This document shows, in pieces, positions 8,468 through 18,068 of a DNA stretch of 64,000 nucleotides. Below the pieces are notes generated by a model that was not told the origin of the DNA, searched no databases, and saw only the letters and a list, made by a program, of their open reading frames with translations. Numbering within the stretch: the stretch's first letter is position 1; every line of letters begins with the position of its first letter. This DNA is from Bacteroidales bacterium (GTDB taxonomy: Bacteria > Bacteroidota > Bacteroidia > Bacteroidales > UBA932): NCBI GenBank assembly GCA_017626355.1, contig JAGAIY010000023.1, positions 51,386 to 115,385 of the forward strand. Direction: 5' to 3'. The translations under genes and the position numbers were made by a program.

Positions 8468-9346
8468 TTAGTTTTTAGTGAATGTTACACCTGAAACGAT
8501 GATATCAAAGTTACCTGCACCCTCACCTGATGTAACGTAAACCGCATAGAAGCTCCAGCCATAGTCTACAGCTACGAATGGTTTGCCAGCACCCTCACGG
8601 GTAAGAGTGATGGATGCCATATCAGTCTCATCATAGATGTATGAACCGTCGAACGCATAGAAGTATGCATTGTAGGTAGAGCTGTAAGGAAGCATCTGTC
8701 CGAGAGGGATAGTGATTGTGTTATGATCCTCTGATACAACGCCATAGATAAGGTCTGTAGCCATTGTGAAGCCTGGAGCGAGACCACGCATCCATACCTT
8801 TGTAAGGTCATTTGCATCCTTGGTGAACTCAGCCTCCCATGTTGCAGGACCGTTGAAGTATGACTCACCGCTTACAGTGTAAGTTCCGAGAACATCTGAA
8901 AGCGGATGGTCAAGGTCGGCGATAGTCACTGTACATGTGCTGTTGTGACCGATATTGAGGTCACCTGCGCTGACAAGGTTTACAGAGAAGGTAAGGTCAC
9001 CTGTGAACTCACCTGCCAGATCAACGATGTCGATCTCGATGACATTCGAACGTGCCTGACCGTCGAATACAACTGTCGCAGCTTCATTGACAAGCTTGAA
9101 GTTCGTACCTGCCGACGCAGTTCCGTCAACAACCTCATAAGCGACTGTAACACCTACAGGATCAATGGAAGCGACCGATACAGGAAGGGAGATCTTTCCT
9201 ACATTCTCGTTAACGATCATCGAACCCTTGTCGAAAGCTACGAAAGAATCCTCAGCTGAGAATACAGGAGTCTCGTTGAGCTTGCTGCATGAAAAGGCAG
9301 CTGAAAGTGCAAGTGCACAAGCTGTATATTTAAGTATGTTCTTCAT
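8468..9346 (-). CDS. Calx-beta domain surface lipoprotein
   Basis: This 292-aa protein has a lipobox (AAFSC, Cys20). Residues 35-145 resemble a Calx-beta domain: FDKGSMIVNENVGKISLPVSV, VTVAYEVVDGTASAGTNFKL, and ISVNL-like strands ending CTVTIADLD. The rest is a beta-rich domain (VLGTYTVSGESYFNGPATWE) whose start resembles that in the neighbouring 522-aa lipoprotein (VLGTYAGEAVSYWDGPLELS), so the two share a C-terminal module. It lies between SusD and that lipoprotein in the left operon. A surface binding accessory of the SusCD importer is likely, with substrate unknown. Confidence 0.75.
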   Translation of the reverse strand: MKNILKYTACALALSAAFSCSKLNETPVFSAEDSFVAFDKGSMIVNENVGKISLPVSVASIDPVGVTVAYEVVDGTASAGTNFKLVNEAATVVFDGQARSNVIEIDIVDLAGEFTGDLTFSVNLVSAGDLNIGHNSTCTVTIADLDHPLSDVLGTYTVSGESYFNGPATWEAEFTKDANDLTKVWMRGLAPGFTMATDLIYGVVSEDHNTITIPLGQMLPYSSTYNAYFYAFDGSYIYDETDMASITLTREGAGKPFVAVDYGWSFYAVYVTSGEGAGNFDIIVSGVTFTKN

Positions 9347-9363
9347 ATTAAATCCTCCATCTA

Positions 9364-10803
9364 TTAATAACCTGCGTTCTGAACGAGGTTCGGGTTAACC
9401 TGAAGCTCTCTGAGCGGAATAGGCATAGCCCACTTGTTGTCACCCCATGGAAGGCTCTTTGCAGCGTCCGCACCGACGAAGTCAGTTCTTGACATGCTTC
9501 TCTTTGTACGACCGAGGTCGAACCAGTAGTGTGCCTCCCAAGCCAGCTCCTTCTGACGCTCAGCCCAGACATCCTCTACGGTATTTCCGATCTTGGCAGC
9601 GTTTGCAGGATCGTATACACGATTGAGGTATACGGTCTGAAGGTCAGTGAGAACGTTGCAACCTGGAACAGATGCTCCGTTAGCCATAGCCTCAGCACGG
9701 TTGAGATACATCTCGGAAAGACGAAGTACGATAGTGTTTGTAAGATCCGGAGTAGCCTGACCCTTACCTACATACTTTGCAGTCCAGTAAACGCCGTCCT
9801 TCTCCTGGAAGAGAGTTCCGCGGACATCGTCCTCTGCATAGAGGTCCATAAGGTCAGCTGAAGCACCTGCGTCACCGTAACCGTTAGGACCGCACATAGG
9901 TGAAAGTCCCTCACGATATGGATCGTATGAGTTCGACTTGCTTCCGTAGATCTCGAAGATCACCTCTCCACCTGCAGGAGCATCCTCAGCATAGCATGCA
10001 GCATCTGTAAGATCCTCTACAGTCCACATCTCGAACTTGCCGCTGTCGATTACCTTTGTAGCATAGTCAGCAGCATTCTGCCACTGCTGTGAGTAGAGAT
10101 AAACACGGCTGAGAAGAGCCTGGATAGCCTCCACAGAAGCTACTGCCTTTGAGTCTGCAACACCGCTTCTCACATAACCAGGTCCGATGATAGACTCGGC
10201 TTCTGTAAGGTCTGCGATAACCTGAGCATAAACTTCAGCTACAGTGTTTCTTGCAGGAACGGCCTGTGAATCAGTCTTGAGGACTACAGGAACTCCCGGA
10301 TGAGAAGCATCTGCCGTGAAGCAGTAAGGCTGAGCATAAGTCCTCACGAGGTCGAAGTGTGCGAGAGCACGGAGGAAAAGGCACTCTGCCTTGAGGTTGT
10401 TGAGATCCTGAACAGTGACGTCAGGTGTCTCCTTGCCCTCGAGATTGTCCATTACGTTGTTCACTGCAGAGATCACATAATATGCATAGCTCCAGAGTCC
10501 TGAAGTGTTGCTTGCATTGTAGATCATGTTATAGAGGTCGTTGCAGCGTCCTGAGTCAAAGTCTGAACCTATATACTTCTTTCCGTTCATGGTGTTCAGC
10601 TCATAACGAAGCACGAAATCTGCACCATACCAGTTATATGCAGCAAGTGGAGAATAAGCACCGGCTGTAGCCTGGTTGAGTCCCTCGTAGCTTGAAAGAG
10701 TCAGCTCGTTGCTCTGCGAAAGGATAGGATCCTCAACGAGGAAGTCCTGACATCCGCAGAATGTAGCGAGAGCCACAAATGTTATTACTATATATTTTTT
10801 CAT
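9364..10803 (-). CDS. SusD/RagB family surface nutrient-binding lipoprotein (left module)
   Basis: This 479-aa lipoprotein has a lipobox at Cys18-19 (ATFCGC) followed by QDFLVEDP, a common SusD start. N-terminal TPR-like helices with LKAECLFLRALAHFDLVRTYAQPY near residue 140 and the C-terminal region VWAERQKELAWEAHYWFDLGRT are diagnostic of RagB/SusD. It ends NPNLVQNAGY, the usual closing motif. SusD caps the SusC barrel and gives substrate affinity. It lies 12 nt downstream of the SusC gene. The associated protease suggests oligopeptides as cargo, which is an inference. Confidence 0.93.
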   Translation of the reverse strand: MKKYIVITFVALATFCGCQDFLVEDPILSQSNELTLSSYEGLNQATAGAYSPLAAYNWYGADFVLRYELNTMNGKKYIGSDFDSGRCNDLYNMIYNASNTSGLWSYAYYVISAVNNVMDNLEGKETPDVTVQDLNNLKAECLFLRALAHFDLVRTYAQPYCFTADASHPGVPVVLKTDSQAVPARNTVAEVYAQVIADLTEAESIIGPGYVRSGVADSKAVASVEAIQALLSRVYLYSQQWQNAADYATKVIDSGKFEMWTVEDLTDAACYAEDAPAGGEVIFEIYGSKSNSYDPYREGLSPMCGPNGYGDAGASADLMDLYAEDDVRGTLFQEKDGVYWTAKYVGKGQATPDLTNTIVLRLSEMYLNRAEAMANGASVPGCNVLTDLQTVYLNRVYDPANAAKIGNTVEDVWAERQKELAWEAHYWFDLGRTKRSMSRTDFVGADAAKSLPWGDNKWAMPIPLRELQVNPNLVQNAGY

Positions 10804-10815
10804 ATCCTTAGTCTT

Positions 10816-13800
10816 TTAGAATGATAATTCAACACCGCCTACGAATGACTTGGTCAATGGATAGATACCTGCTCCGGCTCCTGTCACACCCATCTCGGGA
10901 TCCCAGAAGTTGACATCATTGAAGCAGTAAAGATTAAGACCGCTGACATAGAATCTGAGGCCCTTGATATGAAGCTTGTCGAGAGCCACCTGAGGAAGCG
11001 AGTAAGAAAGGGTCACGTCCTTGATTCTGAGGTAGTCACCTCTTTCGAGCCATCTGTCGCTGAGAGCGGTAGACGAGCTTGTAGAGTTACCTGCGATCGG
11101 CTTAGGGTTTACACCCACATCACCCGGCTTCTTCCAGTAGTTGAGTGATGAAGCCATCTGGTTCATTGTCATCTGGGCACCGTCTGAGTTGAGGTAGCTG
11201 TGCTCGTTGAGGATAAGCACGTGGCAGCCTGCCTTGAACTCGAAGAATGCGCTGAGGCTGAGTCCCTTCCAGTTGAGTGAAGTATTGAAACCTCCGAGAA
11301 GCTTAGGCTCAGGTGAACCAGCATAGTACTTGCGTGCATCATTGTAGTTGTTAGAGAGCGAACCGTCCTCGGTAACCCAGAGAGCCTCACCGTTTGCAGG
11401 GTTCACTCCGTAGTAGTCAGACACCCAGTAAGTGTACATTGACTTTCCTACAACATGGTAAACGAAAGAACCGTTTGCGATTCTCTCCTCGCCGTTTGCA
11501 TCCGGCTCGACTGCGAGGTCGAGGATTTCAGTCTTGTTGTGAGCAAGGTTGAAGCCTGCTGTCCAGAGGAAATCAGGAGTAGAGATGATGTCAGCGTCGA
11601 GCTGGAACTCAACTCCGGAGTTCTTCATCGAACCTGCATTCTTGAAGTTTGTGCTGAAACCTGTTGTCTGAGGCACATTCACATCAAGGAGCATATCCTT
11701 GGTCACACGGTCATATACATCGAAGTTACCTCTGAGTCTGTTACCGAAGAAACCGAAATCGAGACCGACATTCCATGTAGAGTTCTTCTCCCAAGAAAGA
11801 TAGTCATTAGATGGCTGTGATGGTACCATACCTACGCCATTGTTGTACTGAGTAGAAGAATATACACCGTATGCCTTGTATGGGTTGATACCGTTGTTAC
11901 CGTTGAGACCGTAGCTTGCACGTACCTTAAGAAGGTCGAGCCAGCTGTCTGTGCTGTCCATCCACTTCTCGTTGCTGAGGTTCCATGAAGCCGAAGCCGA
12001 CCAGAAGAGACCCCACTTGTTCTTTGAACCGAAGAGTGAAGAACCGTCCTCACGGATTGTAGCCTGAACGAAGTATCTGTTGTCGTAGTTATAGTCAGCG
12101 ATACCGAAGAACGACATGAGGGTCTCGTTTGAGAAACCTACCTCTGACTCAACATTTGACTGAGGAGCTGTGTTCTGGTAAGGGATGTCAGGATTTACGC
12201 CCGGAGCATATACATATGAATACTCATACTTGTATGCGTTAGCCTCCTGACCGGCAAGAACACGGAGAGAGTGATAACCGCCGAATACATTAGAGTAATT
12301 GATTGTATTCGAAGTGGTGAGGTTTGTGTACTGGCTCTTTGTCGCCTGAAGTGTAGCATCAGAACCTGAACCGTCTGAAAGCGGGTTCCAGTAACGTCTG
12401 TCCTGAGTGAATGCAGCCTCGGCTGAGTTTCTAGTCTCGATCACGAGGTGCTTCACAGGCTCCCATCTGAGGAACATTGTACCGTTGAACTTGTATGACT
12501 TAGACCACTGGTCATCATACATTGCGGTAGCACGTGGATTGCTATATGAGTTTGAAGGGATGTTCACATTGTGGTTTCCGTTCTCGTCGTACTTTGGAAT
12601 CCAAGGGAGGAGGGTAAGACCTGCCCATGATGCATTTGCATAATAGAGCGACTGCATAGGGACGTCATTCTGGTCTGTGTAAGCGACATTGACACGTACA
12701 CCGGTCTCGAGGTTCTTGAGAAGCTTGTAATCAGCGTTCACACGAGCCTGAAGCTTTGAGTAGTCGATGCCGTAGAATACACCGTCGTTCTTGTGGTAAG
12801 AGACAGAAGAATAATAAGTACCTTTGCTGTTACCGCCCCTTGCACTGATCTCATACTCCTGAAGGATACCAGGTCTTGTGAAGTGGTTCATCCAGTTTGT
12901 GAGCTCACCTGTAAGGAGAGACATCGGACGATAGTAGGTGCTTGTAGGGTCATCCGGATTGTGTCCTGCGTTGATAGCCGCATCTCTCTGATATGAAAGG
13001 AGTTCCGATGCGTTCATCATACGGAAGCCGCTATCGCTCTGAAGCCATGACACACCATACTTCGCACGCGCATCGAACTGAGCCCTGCCCTGCTTACCGC
13101 TCTTTGTGGTAACGAGAATGACACCGTTTGCAGCACGTGAACCGTAAACGGCAGCCGCCGCAGCATCCTTGAGGACTGTGATCGACTCGATGTCGTTAGG
13201 GTTGATGGTCGCAATACCGTTTGAGGTATTGGTCATCTCACTTGTACCGCTTGAGATTACAGGAATACCGTCGACAACCCAGAGAGGTGTGTTGGAAGCG
13301 TTGATTGATGACGTACCACGGATACGGATCTGTGAAGCCGCACCTGGCTGACCTGAAGCAGCGGTAATCTGCACACCGGCGAGCTTACCCGAAAGGGCCT
13401 TGTCGACAGATGTTACAGGAGCGGATGCAAGAGTCTCACCCTTTACGGATGACACTGAACCTGTCACCGCTTCCTTTCTGGCAGAACCGTAAGCGACTAC
13501 CACTACATCATCGAGAGCAGTTGCATCTGCCTCAAGAGCGCAGTCCACTACAGAACGGCCATCAACCGCAACCTCAGCAGTCTTGTAACCGACAAAACTG
13601 AAAACGAGCACCGGATTTCCATGTGTTGGAACACTGATCGAATATGTACCGTCAGCACCTACCGAAGCTCCTGTCATGGTGTCCTTAACCCTGACTGATG
13701 CAAAAGGGATCTTCTCTCCGTTATCTGCATCATAGACAGTACCTGTGACCTTTGCTGTCTGCGCATTGGCAAGACCTGCTGTCAACAGCACCATGACGGC

Positions 13801-13827
13801 TGTGAAAAAAAGTCTGATTTTTTTCAT
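10816..13827 (-). CDS. SusC/RagA family TonB-dependent importer (left module)
   Basis: This 1003-aa outer-membrane protein has a signal peptide (cleavage after NAQ, residue 23). A CarboxypepD-reg-like domain follows at about 26-110, then VVVVAYG and a plug domain (SGKLAGVQI, IRGTSSINAS, LWVVDGIP, VLKDAAAAAVYGSRAANGVI). The barrel ends in GGVELSF with a terminal Phe. It would import large nutrients with SusD using TonB energy. The start codon is 96 nt from the edge of the invertible cassette. Its leader contains the left inverted repeat and no TAnnTTTG promoter, so in the orientation present here it is predicted to be off. First gene of a seven-gene operon. Confidence 0.93.
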   Translation of the reverse strand: MKKIRLFFTAVMVLLTAGLANAQTAKVTGTVYDADNGEKIPFASVRVKDTMTGASVGADGTYSISVPTHGNPVLVFSFVGYKTAEVAVDGRSVVDCALEADATALDDVVVVAYGSARKEAVTGSVSSVKGETLASAPVTSVDKALSGKLAGVQITAASGQPGAASQIRIRGTSSINASNTPLWVVDGIPVISSGTSEMTNTSNGIATINPNDIESITVLKDAAAAAVYGSRAANGVILVTTKSGKQGRAQFDARAKYGVSWLQSDSGFRMMNASELLSYQRDAAINAGHNPDDPTSTYYRPMSLLTGELTNWMNHFTRPGILQEYEISARGGNSKGTYYSSVSYHKNDGVFYGIDYSKLQARVNADYKLLKNLETGVRVNVAYTDQNDVPMQSLYYANASWAGLTLLPWIPKYDENGNHNVNIPSNSYSNPRATAMYDDQWSKSYKFNGTMFLRWEPVKHLVIETRNSAEAAFTQDRRYWNPLSDGSGSDATLQATKSQYTNLTTSNTINYSNVFGGYHSLRVLAGQEANAYKYEYSYVYAPGVNPDIPYQNTAPQSNVESEVGFSNETLMSFFGIADYNYDNRYFVQATIREDGSSLFGSKNKWGLFWSASASWNLSNEKWMDSTDSWLDLLKVRASYGLNGNNGINPYKAYGVYSSTQYNNGVGMVPSQPSNDYLSWEKNSTWNVGLDFGFFGNRLRGNFDVYDRVTKDMLLDVNVPQTTGFSTNFKNAGSMKNSGVEFQLDADIISTPDFLWTAGFNLAHNKTEILDLAVEPDANGEERIANGSFVYHVVGKSMYTYWVSDYYGVNPANGEALWVTEDGSLSNNYNDARKYYAGSPEPKLLGGFNTSLNWKGLSLSAFFEFKAGCHVLILNEHSYLNSDGAQMTMNQMASSLNYWKKPGDVGVNPKPIAGNSTSSSTALSDRWLERGDYLRIKDVTLSYSLPQVALDKLHIKGLRFYVSGLNLYCFNDVNFWDPEMGVTGAGAGIYPLTKSFVGGVELSF

Positions 13828-13841
13828 AAGCTGTGAATTTA

Positions 13842-13945
13842 GTTAAACATAAATATTGAATTGTATTATTGTGCCTGCCTAATATTACACTACACTTTAT
13901 AATATTGAGCACTGAATAATCTGCACTTAAAATCGGGCGTTTTAT
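13842..13945. repeat. Left inverted repeat of the invertible cassette
   Basis: The inner 23 bp (13923-13945, containing AAAATCGGGCGTTTTAT) is the exact reverse complement of 14783-14805. The outer end GTTAAACATAAATATTGA (13842-13859) exactly matches the reverse complement of 14859-14876. The middle, including TACACTACACT, matches with small indels. It forms the whole upstream leader of the left susC gene. The inner core has AAAA...TTTT dyad symmetry around GGG, as crossover sites of serine invertases often do. Confidence 0.92.
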
Positions 13946-13983
13946 CATGCGGCGTTTTTTTGGTATGAAAAACATTTGAAGAC

Positions 13984-14595
13984 ATGAAGATTTATGCATA
14001 CATCAGGGTCAGCACAGAAATGCAGACCTACGTCAATCAGGAGCATGAGATTCATCAGTATTGCCTCCGGCATGGGCTCAAGGTCACGGAATGGGTTTCC
14101 GAGTCAGTCTCCGGGACTGTTCCGATCGAGAAAAGGAGGCTCGGAAAGGTATTGCGGAAGATGGCTCGGGGAGATATGCTGATAGCCACAGAATTGTCGA
14201 GACTTGGACGTAACATGCTGATGGTCATGGCGGTATTGAACATCTGTTCATCAAAAGGCATTGCCATCCATACGATAAAGGACAACTTTGACCTATCCGA
14301 CAACATCAACTCAAAGATCATTGCATTTGCCTTTGCGCTTGCTGCGGAAATCGAGCGCAATCTCATCTCACAAAGAACGAAGGAAGCCCTTGCCGTAAGG
14401 AAACTCAGGGGCATGAAACTGGGACGTCCTCCAGGAAGTTCCAAAAAGAAAGTTTTATTCTGTAAGAATAAGGAGGATATCGTGATGATGCTGAATGAGG
14501 GAAAGAGCTGTACGGATGTGGCCAGAAGCCTTGGAATTCATAGAAATACACTAAGAAAATACCTGTATCAGGAAGAAGACAATGAAAAAAAATAA
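13984..14595 (+). CDS. Serine site-specific recombinase, DNA invertase type (Mpi/Hin-like)
   Basis: This 203-aa protein has the resolvase/invertase catalytic start YAYIRVSTEMQ with nucleophile Ser10. The conserved ELSRLGRN lies near residue 71, the dimerisation helix IAFAFALAAEIERNLISQRT near 120, and a C-terminal helix-turn-helix (SCTDVARSLGIHRNTLRKYL). The length and RTKEALAVRKLRGMKLGRPPG linker fit invertases rather than large integrases. Bacteroides Mpi is the closest described type by function. It lies inside inverted repeats between two susC operons, so it most likely flips its own segment. No clear promoter of its own was found. The start at 13984 gives the canonical N-terminus. Confidence 0.92.
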   Translation: MKIYAYIRVSTEMQTYVNQEHEIHQYCLRHGLKVTEWVSESVSGTVPIEKRRLGKVLRKMARGDMLIATELSRLGRNMLMVMAVLNICSSKGIAIHTIKDNFDLSDNINSKIIAFAFALAAEIERNLISQRTKEALAVRKLRGMKLGRPPGSSKKKVLFCKNKEDIVMMLNEGKSCTDVARSLGIHRNTLRKYLYQEEDNEKK

Positions 14596-14734
14596 ACTTT
14601 TTTTATCTCACGAATATTAAGTTAAATTTGAAAGTTCACTTAAAAATCCTCATGCTTTTTCATTTTCATCTTACAATTTTAAATCAGGTCACCGATTGAG
14701 ACGAGATTCGTCAATAAGCCGACTTTTTTCAGCT

Positions 14735-14766
14735 TTTGGAATTTTGAAAAATGTTTTTGACCTTTG
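14735..14766 (+). promoter_or_regulatory. Outward promoter at the right end of the invertible cassette
   Basis: TTTG at 14735-14738 is followed after 20 nt by GACCTTTG at 14759-14766, one base off TAnnTTTG. A start near 14773 would place the right inverted repeat inside the 5' leader of the right susC gene. No comparable promoter is seen on the minus strand at the left end. An additional TAAATTTG (14623-14630) lies further upstream with a poor -33 box. Confidence 0.6.
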
Positions 14767-14782
14767 TGGTTCGCGGTGTTAT

Positions 14783-14876
14783 ATAAAACGCCCGATTTTA
14801 AGTGCAAATTATTAGGTGCGTTATTATAGTGTAGTGTAAATAAAGCACAATAATTTAATCAATATTTATGTTTAAC
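14783..14876. repeat. Right inverted repeat of the invertible cassette
   Basis: Positions 14783-14805 are the exact reverse complement of 13923-13945 and 14859-14876 of 13842-13859. It fills the leader of the right susC gene, 18 nt before its ATG. The sequence between the two exact blocks is partly conserved with the left copy. Confidence 0.92.
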
Positions 14877-14893
14877 ATCTAAAAGTAACAACT

Positions 14894-17800
14894 ATGAGAA
14901 AAATGAAACTATTTTTCACAGCGTTGGCAGTCCTGATCAGTTCTGTGGCCTTTGCCCAGAATCTGAAGGTGACCGGTGTTGTAACTGATTCCAACAATGG
15001 AGAACCAGTTCCTTTCGCAGCGGTTCACGTTAAAGGCACCATGACAGGTGTCAGCACTGACGCAGAGGGTAATTACTCCATCACTGCTCCTCAGGACGGC
15101 ATTCTCGTATTCTCGTGTGTAGGTTATCAGACAATGCAGGTTGCAGTCGACGGCAAGCTGACCCACAATGTGGTGCTGGTATCCGAGCAGCTCGATGAAG
15201 TAGTGATGGTTGCTTACGGTACCGCAAAGAAGTCTTCTTTCACCGGTTCTGCAACATCTGTCAAGAGCGAATCAATCGAGAAGCGTACAGTTTCAAACGT
15301 AACAAAGGCTCTCGACGGTCTCGTACCGGGTGTGACCACAAGTGCAGGTTCAGGTCAGCCAGGTGAGGGTGCAAGCATTCAGATCCGTGGATACGGCTCT
15401 ATCAATGCATCTTCTTCACCTCTTTATGTAGTTGACGGTGTACCTTACGACGGTAGCATTTCAGCCATCAACCCTAACGACATCGAGTCACTCACAGTGC
15501 TCAAGGATGCATCTGCTGCAGCCCTCTACGGTTCACGTGGTGCCAACGGTGTCGTAATGATCCAGACAAAGAGAGGTCAGGCCGGCTACGTAAATGTAAA
15601 CCTCAAGGCTACATGGGGTCTTTCTTCAAGAGCTTACAAGCCTTACGACACTGTTGACCAGAGAGAGTTTGTAGAGCTCACTTATGAAGCACTCCGCAAC
15701 GGTTACATGTTCAACAGCGGTTACACAATGGATCACGCTTCAGAGGCAGCTATGGGCGACCTCAATGCAGCACTCGGCGGACAGCAGTACAACCCATTCA
15801 AGAACTACACATGGGATACTGTAATCGACCCTGCAACCGGCAAGGTACGCGCTGATGCCGTTTCTGCATACGATGAGAGCTGGCTTGACGAGATGACAAA
15901 CGCAAAGGCTCTCCGTCAGGAGTATCTCTTCGGTGTGAACGGTGGTAACGACAGGACCAAGTATGCCCTTTCATTCGGTTACCTCGATGACAACGGTATC
16001 CTCATCACCACAAACTTCAAGCGTTACACATTCCGCGCAAGTGTTGATCAGGAGATCACAAACTGGATGAAGGCCGGTGTTTCAACATCTTACGGTTACA
16101 CCAAGTCTAACCAGCAGACAATCGCTGAGGGTTCATACATAAGCAACGCATGGTACACCGCTCAGTTCATGGCTCCTATCTATCCTGTATATCTCAAGGA
16201 TGAGAACGGTAACACCGTAATGGATGCCAACGGCGCCGCTCTTTATGACTATGGTGAGTCAGGACGTCCTAAGGCTGCAAGATTCAACAACATCGCAGAC
16301 CTCTATGACAACAAGTACGGTCTCTGGAGAGACAACTCAAGCTCACGTGCAAACCTCGTTCTCGGTGGCGACAACCCTGTAATGGGCGTATTCAGAGGCC
16401 TCGAGTTCTCAGTAAACGCCGGTTTCGACGTTACTAACGCAGCTTCTTCAGAGTACAACAACCCTTACCACGGTGACGGTGCCCAGACAGGCGGTTCAGT
16501 AGCAAAGGCTAACGGCCGTACAATGTCTTACACAATCAACCAGATCCTCAAGTACGACAGGACATTCGCAGAGAAGCACCATGTTCTTGCTCAGGCAGGT
16601 CACGAGTACTACAACTACGAGTACCGCTACCTCGCAGCTGACCGTACAGGTGTATATCCTGGTATCGACGAGCTCGACCCTACTACAAACGTAACAGGAA
16701 ACCGCTCATACAGATTAGATTACCGCATCGAGTCATACTTCGGCCGTCTCTCATACGACTTCGCTGACAAGTACTACTTCGAGGGTACATGGCGTACTGA
16801 CGGATCTTCACGTTTCCACAAGGATTACCGTTGGGGACAGTTCTGGTCACTCGGTGGTTCATGGAGAATCTCAGAGGAGCAGTTCATGAAGAATGCTGGT
16901 TGGGTTGACAACATGACACTCCGTCTTTCTTATGGTCAGCTCGGTAATGATGCCCTTAAAAACGGTAGTTCCCAGAACTACTACGCATGGCAGTCATTCT
17001 ATGACCTTACATGGCCTAACGCCAACAACCCAGGTGCTATCGTAAGCAAGCTCGAGAACACTCAGGTATCATGGGAGAAGAAGAGCACGTGGAACGCAGG
17101 TATCGAGGCAACCCTCTTCAACCGCTTCCTCCAGTTCTCTGCAGAGTACTATCACTCAGTTACTTCTGACATGCTCCTTTCTTACCCGCTTCCGATGTCA
17201 ACCGGTTTCACAGGTTACAACGCGAACGTAGGTTCAATGCAGAACCAGGGATTCGAGGCATCATTCCGCTTCAACTGGGCTAACAAGCAGAACTTCGGTG
17301 CAGGTTCTACTCTCATGCTCTACAGAAACTGGAACAAGGTGCTCGCCCTTACAAAGGATGACAAGATCACTTCAGGCTATCAGGTGATCGAGGTCGGAAG
17401 ACCTATCTACTCTTACCTCCTCCCTAAGAACGCAGGTGTAGACCCTGCAACAGGTGCACAGCTCTACTGGGCATATGAGAAGGATGAGAACGGAGACAAG
17501 GTCGAGGGTTCTGACTACATCACTTCAAACAAGACCAAGGCTAACGAGTCACGTTACTATGAGGGAAGCCGCGAGCCTAAGCTCCAGGGTTCATTCGGTT
17601 CTGACTTCCGCTTCGGTCCGGTTGACTTCTCGTTCCTCACTACATTCTCTGTCGGCGGTAAGACTTACGACAGCCTTTACGCAGGTCTGATGGAGGTTAT
17701 GTACACAGGTGATACATGGAGCAAGAACACTCTCCGTCGTTGGCAGAAGCCAGGTGACGTTACTGACGTTCCTGCCGTATTGTTCAACTCAGGCCGTCTC

Positions 17801-18049
17801 GGAACTGACAAGGACCTCATCGACGCTTCTTACTTCGCAATCAAGTCTGTACAGCTCGGATATACCTTCCCTAAGAGATGGACCAACGCTGCAAAGATCA
17901 AGGCTCTCAGAATCTTCGTCAATGCTGACAACGTTGCCATGTTCAACCACCTCAACGGTCTTAACGTACAGTACAACTTCTCAGGTGGTACAGGCTATAC
18001 ATACACTCCTACCAGAGTTATTTCAGCAGGTATCGACATTAACTTTTAA
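14894..18049 (+). CDS. SusC/RagA family TonB-dependent importer (right module)
   Basis: This 1051-aa outer-membrane protein has a signal peptide (cleavage after FAQ, residue 22) and a CarboxypepD-reg-like domain (LKVTGVVTDSNNGEPVPFAA). The plug contains LDGLVPGVTT, IQIRGYGSINASSSP, LYVVDGVPYDG and VLKDASAAALYGSRGANGVV. The barrel ends ISAGIDINF. Codon choice is strongly biased (CTC, AAC, GGT), as in highly expressed genes. It starts the right operon and receives the cassette promoter in the present orientation, so it is predicted to be on. It resembles the fourth-operon SusC at 31772 more than the left SusC in its N-terminal domain. Transported substrate unknown; peptides are likely from context. 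Confidence 0.93.
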   Translation: MRKMKLFFTALAVLISSVAFAQNLKVTGVVTDSNNGEPVPFAAVHVKGTMTGVSTDAEGNYSITAPQDGILVFSCVGYQTMQVAVDGKLTHNVVLVSEQLDEVVMVAYGTAKKSSFTGSATSVKSESIEKRTVSNVTKALDGLVPGVTTSAGSGQPGEGASIQIRGYGSINASSSPLYVVDGVPYDGSISAINPNDIESLTVLKDASAAALYGSRGANGVVMIQTKRGQAGYVNVNLKATWGLSSRAYKPYDTVDQREFVELTYEALRNGYMFNSGYTMDHASEAAMGDLNAALGGQQYNPFKNYTWDTVIDPATGKVRADAVSAYDESWLDEMTNAKALRQEYLFGVNGGNDRTKYALSFGYLDDNGILITTNFKRYTFRASVDQEITNWMKAGVSTSYGYTKSNQQTIAEGSYISNAWYTAQFMAPIYPVYLKDENGNTVMDANGAALYDYGESGRPKAARFNNIADLYDNKYGLWRDNSSSRANLVLGGDNPVMGVFRGLEFSVNAGFDVTNAASSEYNNPYHGDGAQTGGSVAKANGRTMSYTINQILKYDRTFAEKHHVLAQAGHEYYNYEYRYLAADRTGVYPGIDELDPTTNVTGNRSYRLDYRIESYFGRLSYDFADKYYFEGTWRTDGSSRFHKDYRWGQFWSLGGSWRISEEQFMKNAGWVDNMTLRLSYGQLGNDALKNGSSQNYYAWQSFYDLTWPNANNPGAIVSKLENTQVSWEKKSTWNAGIEATLFNRFLQFSAEYYHSVTSDMLLSYPLPMSTGFTGYNANVGSMQNQGFEASFRFNWANKQNFGAGSTLMLYRNWNKVLALTKDDKITSGYQVIEVGRPIYSYLLPKNAGVDPATGAQLYWAYEKDENGDKVEGSDYITSNKTKANESRYYEGSREPKLQGSFGSDFRFGPVDFSFLTTFSVGGKTYDSLYAGLMEVMYTGDTWSKNTLRRWQKPGDVTDVPAVLFNSGRLGTDKDLIDASYFAIKSVQLGYTFPKRWTNAAKIKALRIFVNADNVAMFNHLNGLNVQYNFSGGTGYTYTPTRVISAGIDINF

Positions 18050-18068
18050 TTCATAAGGAGACAGAATA

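Larger units (their letters stand above)
13923..14805. mobile_element. Putative invertible DNA cassette with its own invertase and outward promoter
   Basis: This 883-bp segment is bounded by perfect 23-bp inverted repeats. It holds a serine invertase gene and a promoter pointing out of the right end. Divergent susC genes begin on both sides. This is the layout of the Salmonella Hin switch (invertase and promoter inside the flipping segment), except that here both flanks carry a full operon, so flipping would exchange which one is on. Inversion itself is not shown by one sequence. Confidence 0.75.

Noticed and set aside
13842-14876. Transposon or insertion sequence ends
   Set aside because: The enclosed gene is an invertase-type serine recombinase, the repeats double as leaders of flanking operons, and no target-site duplication was seen.
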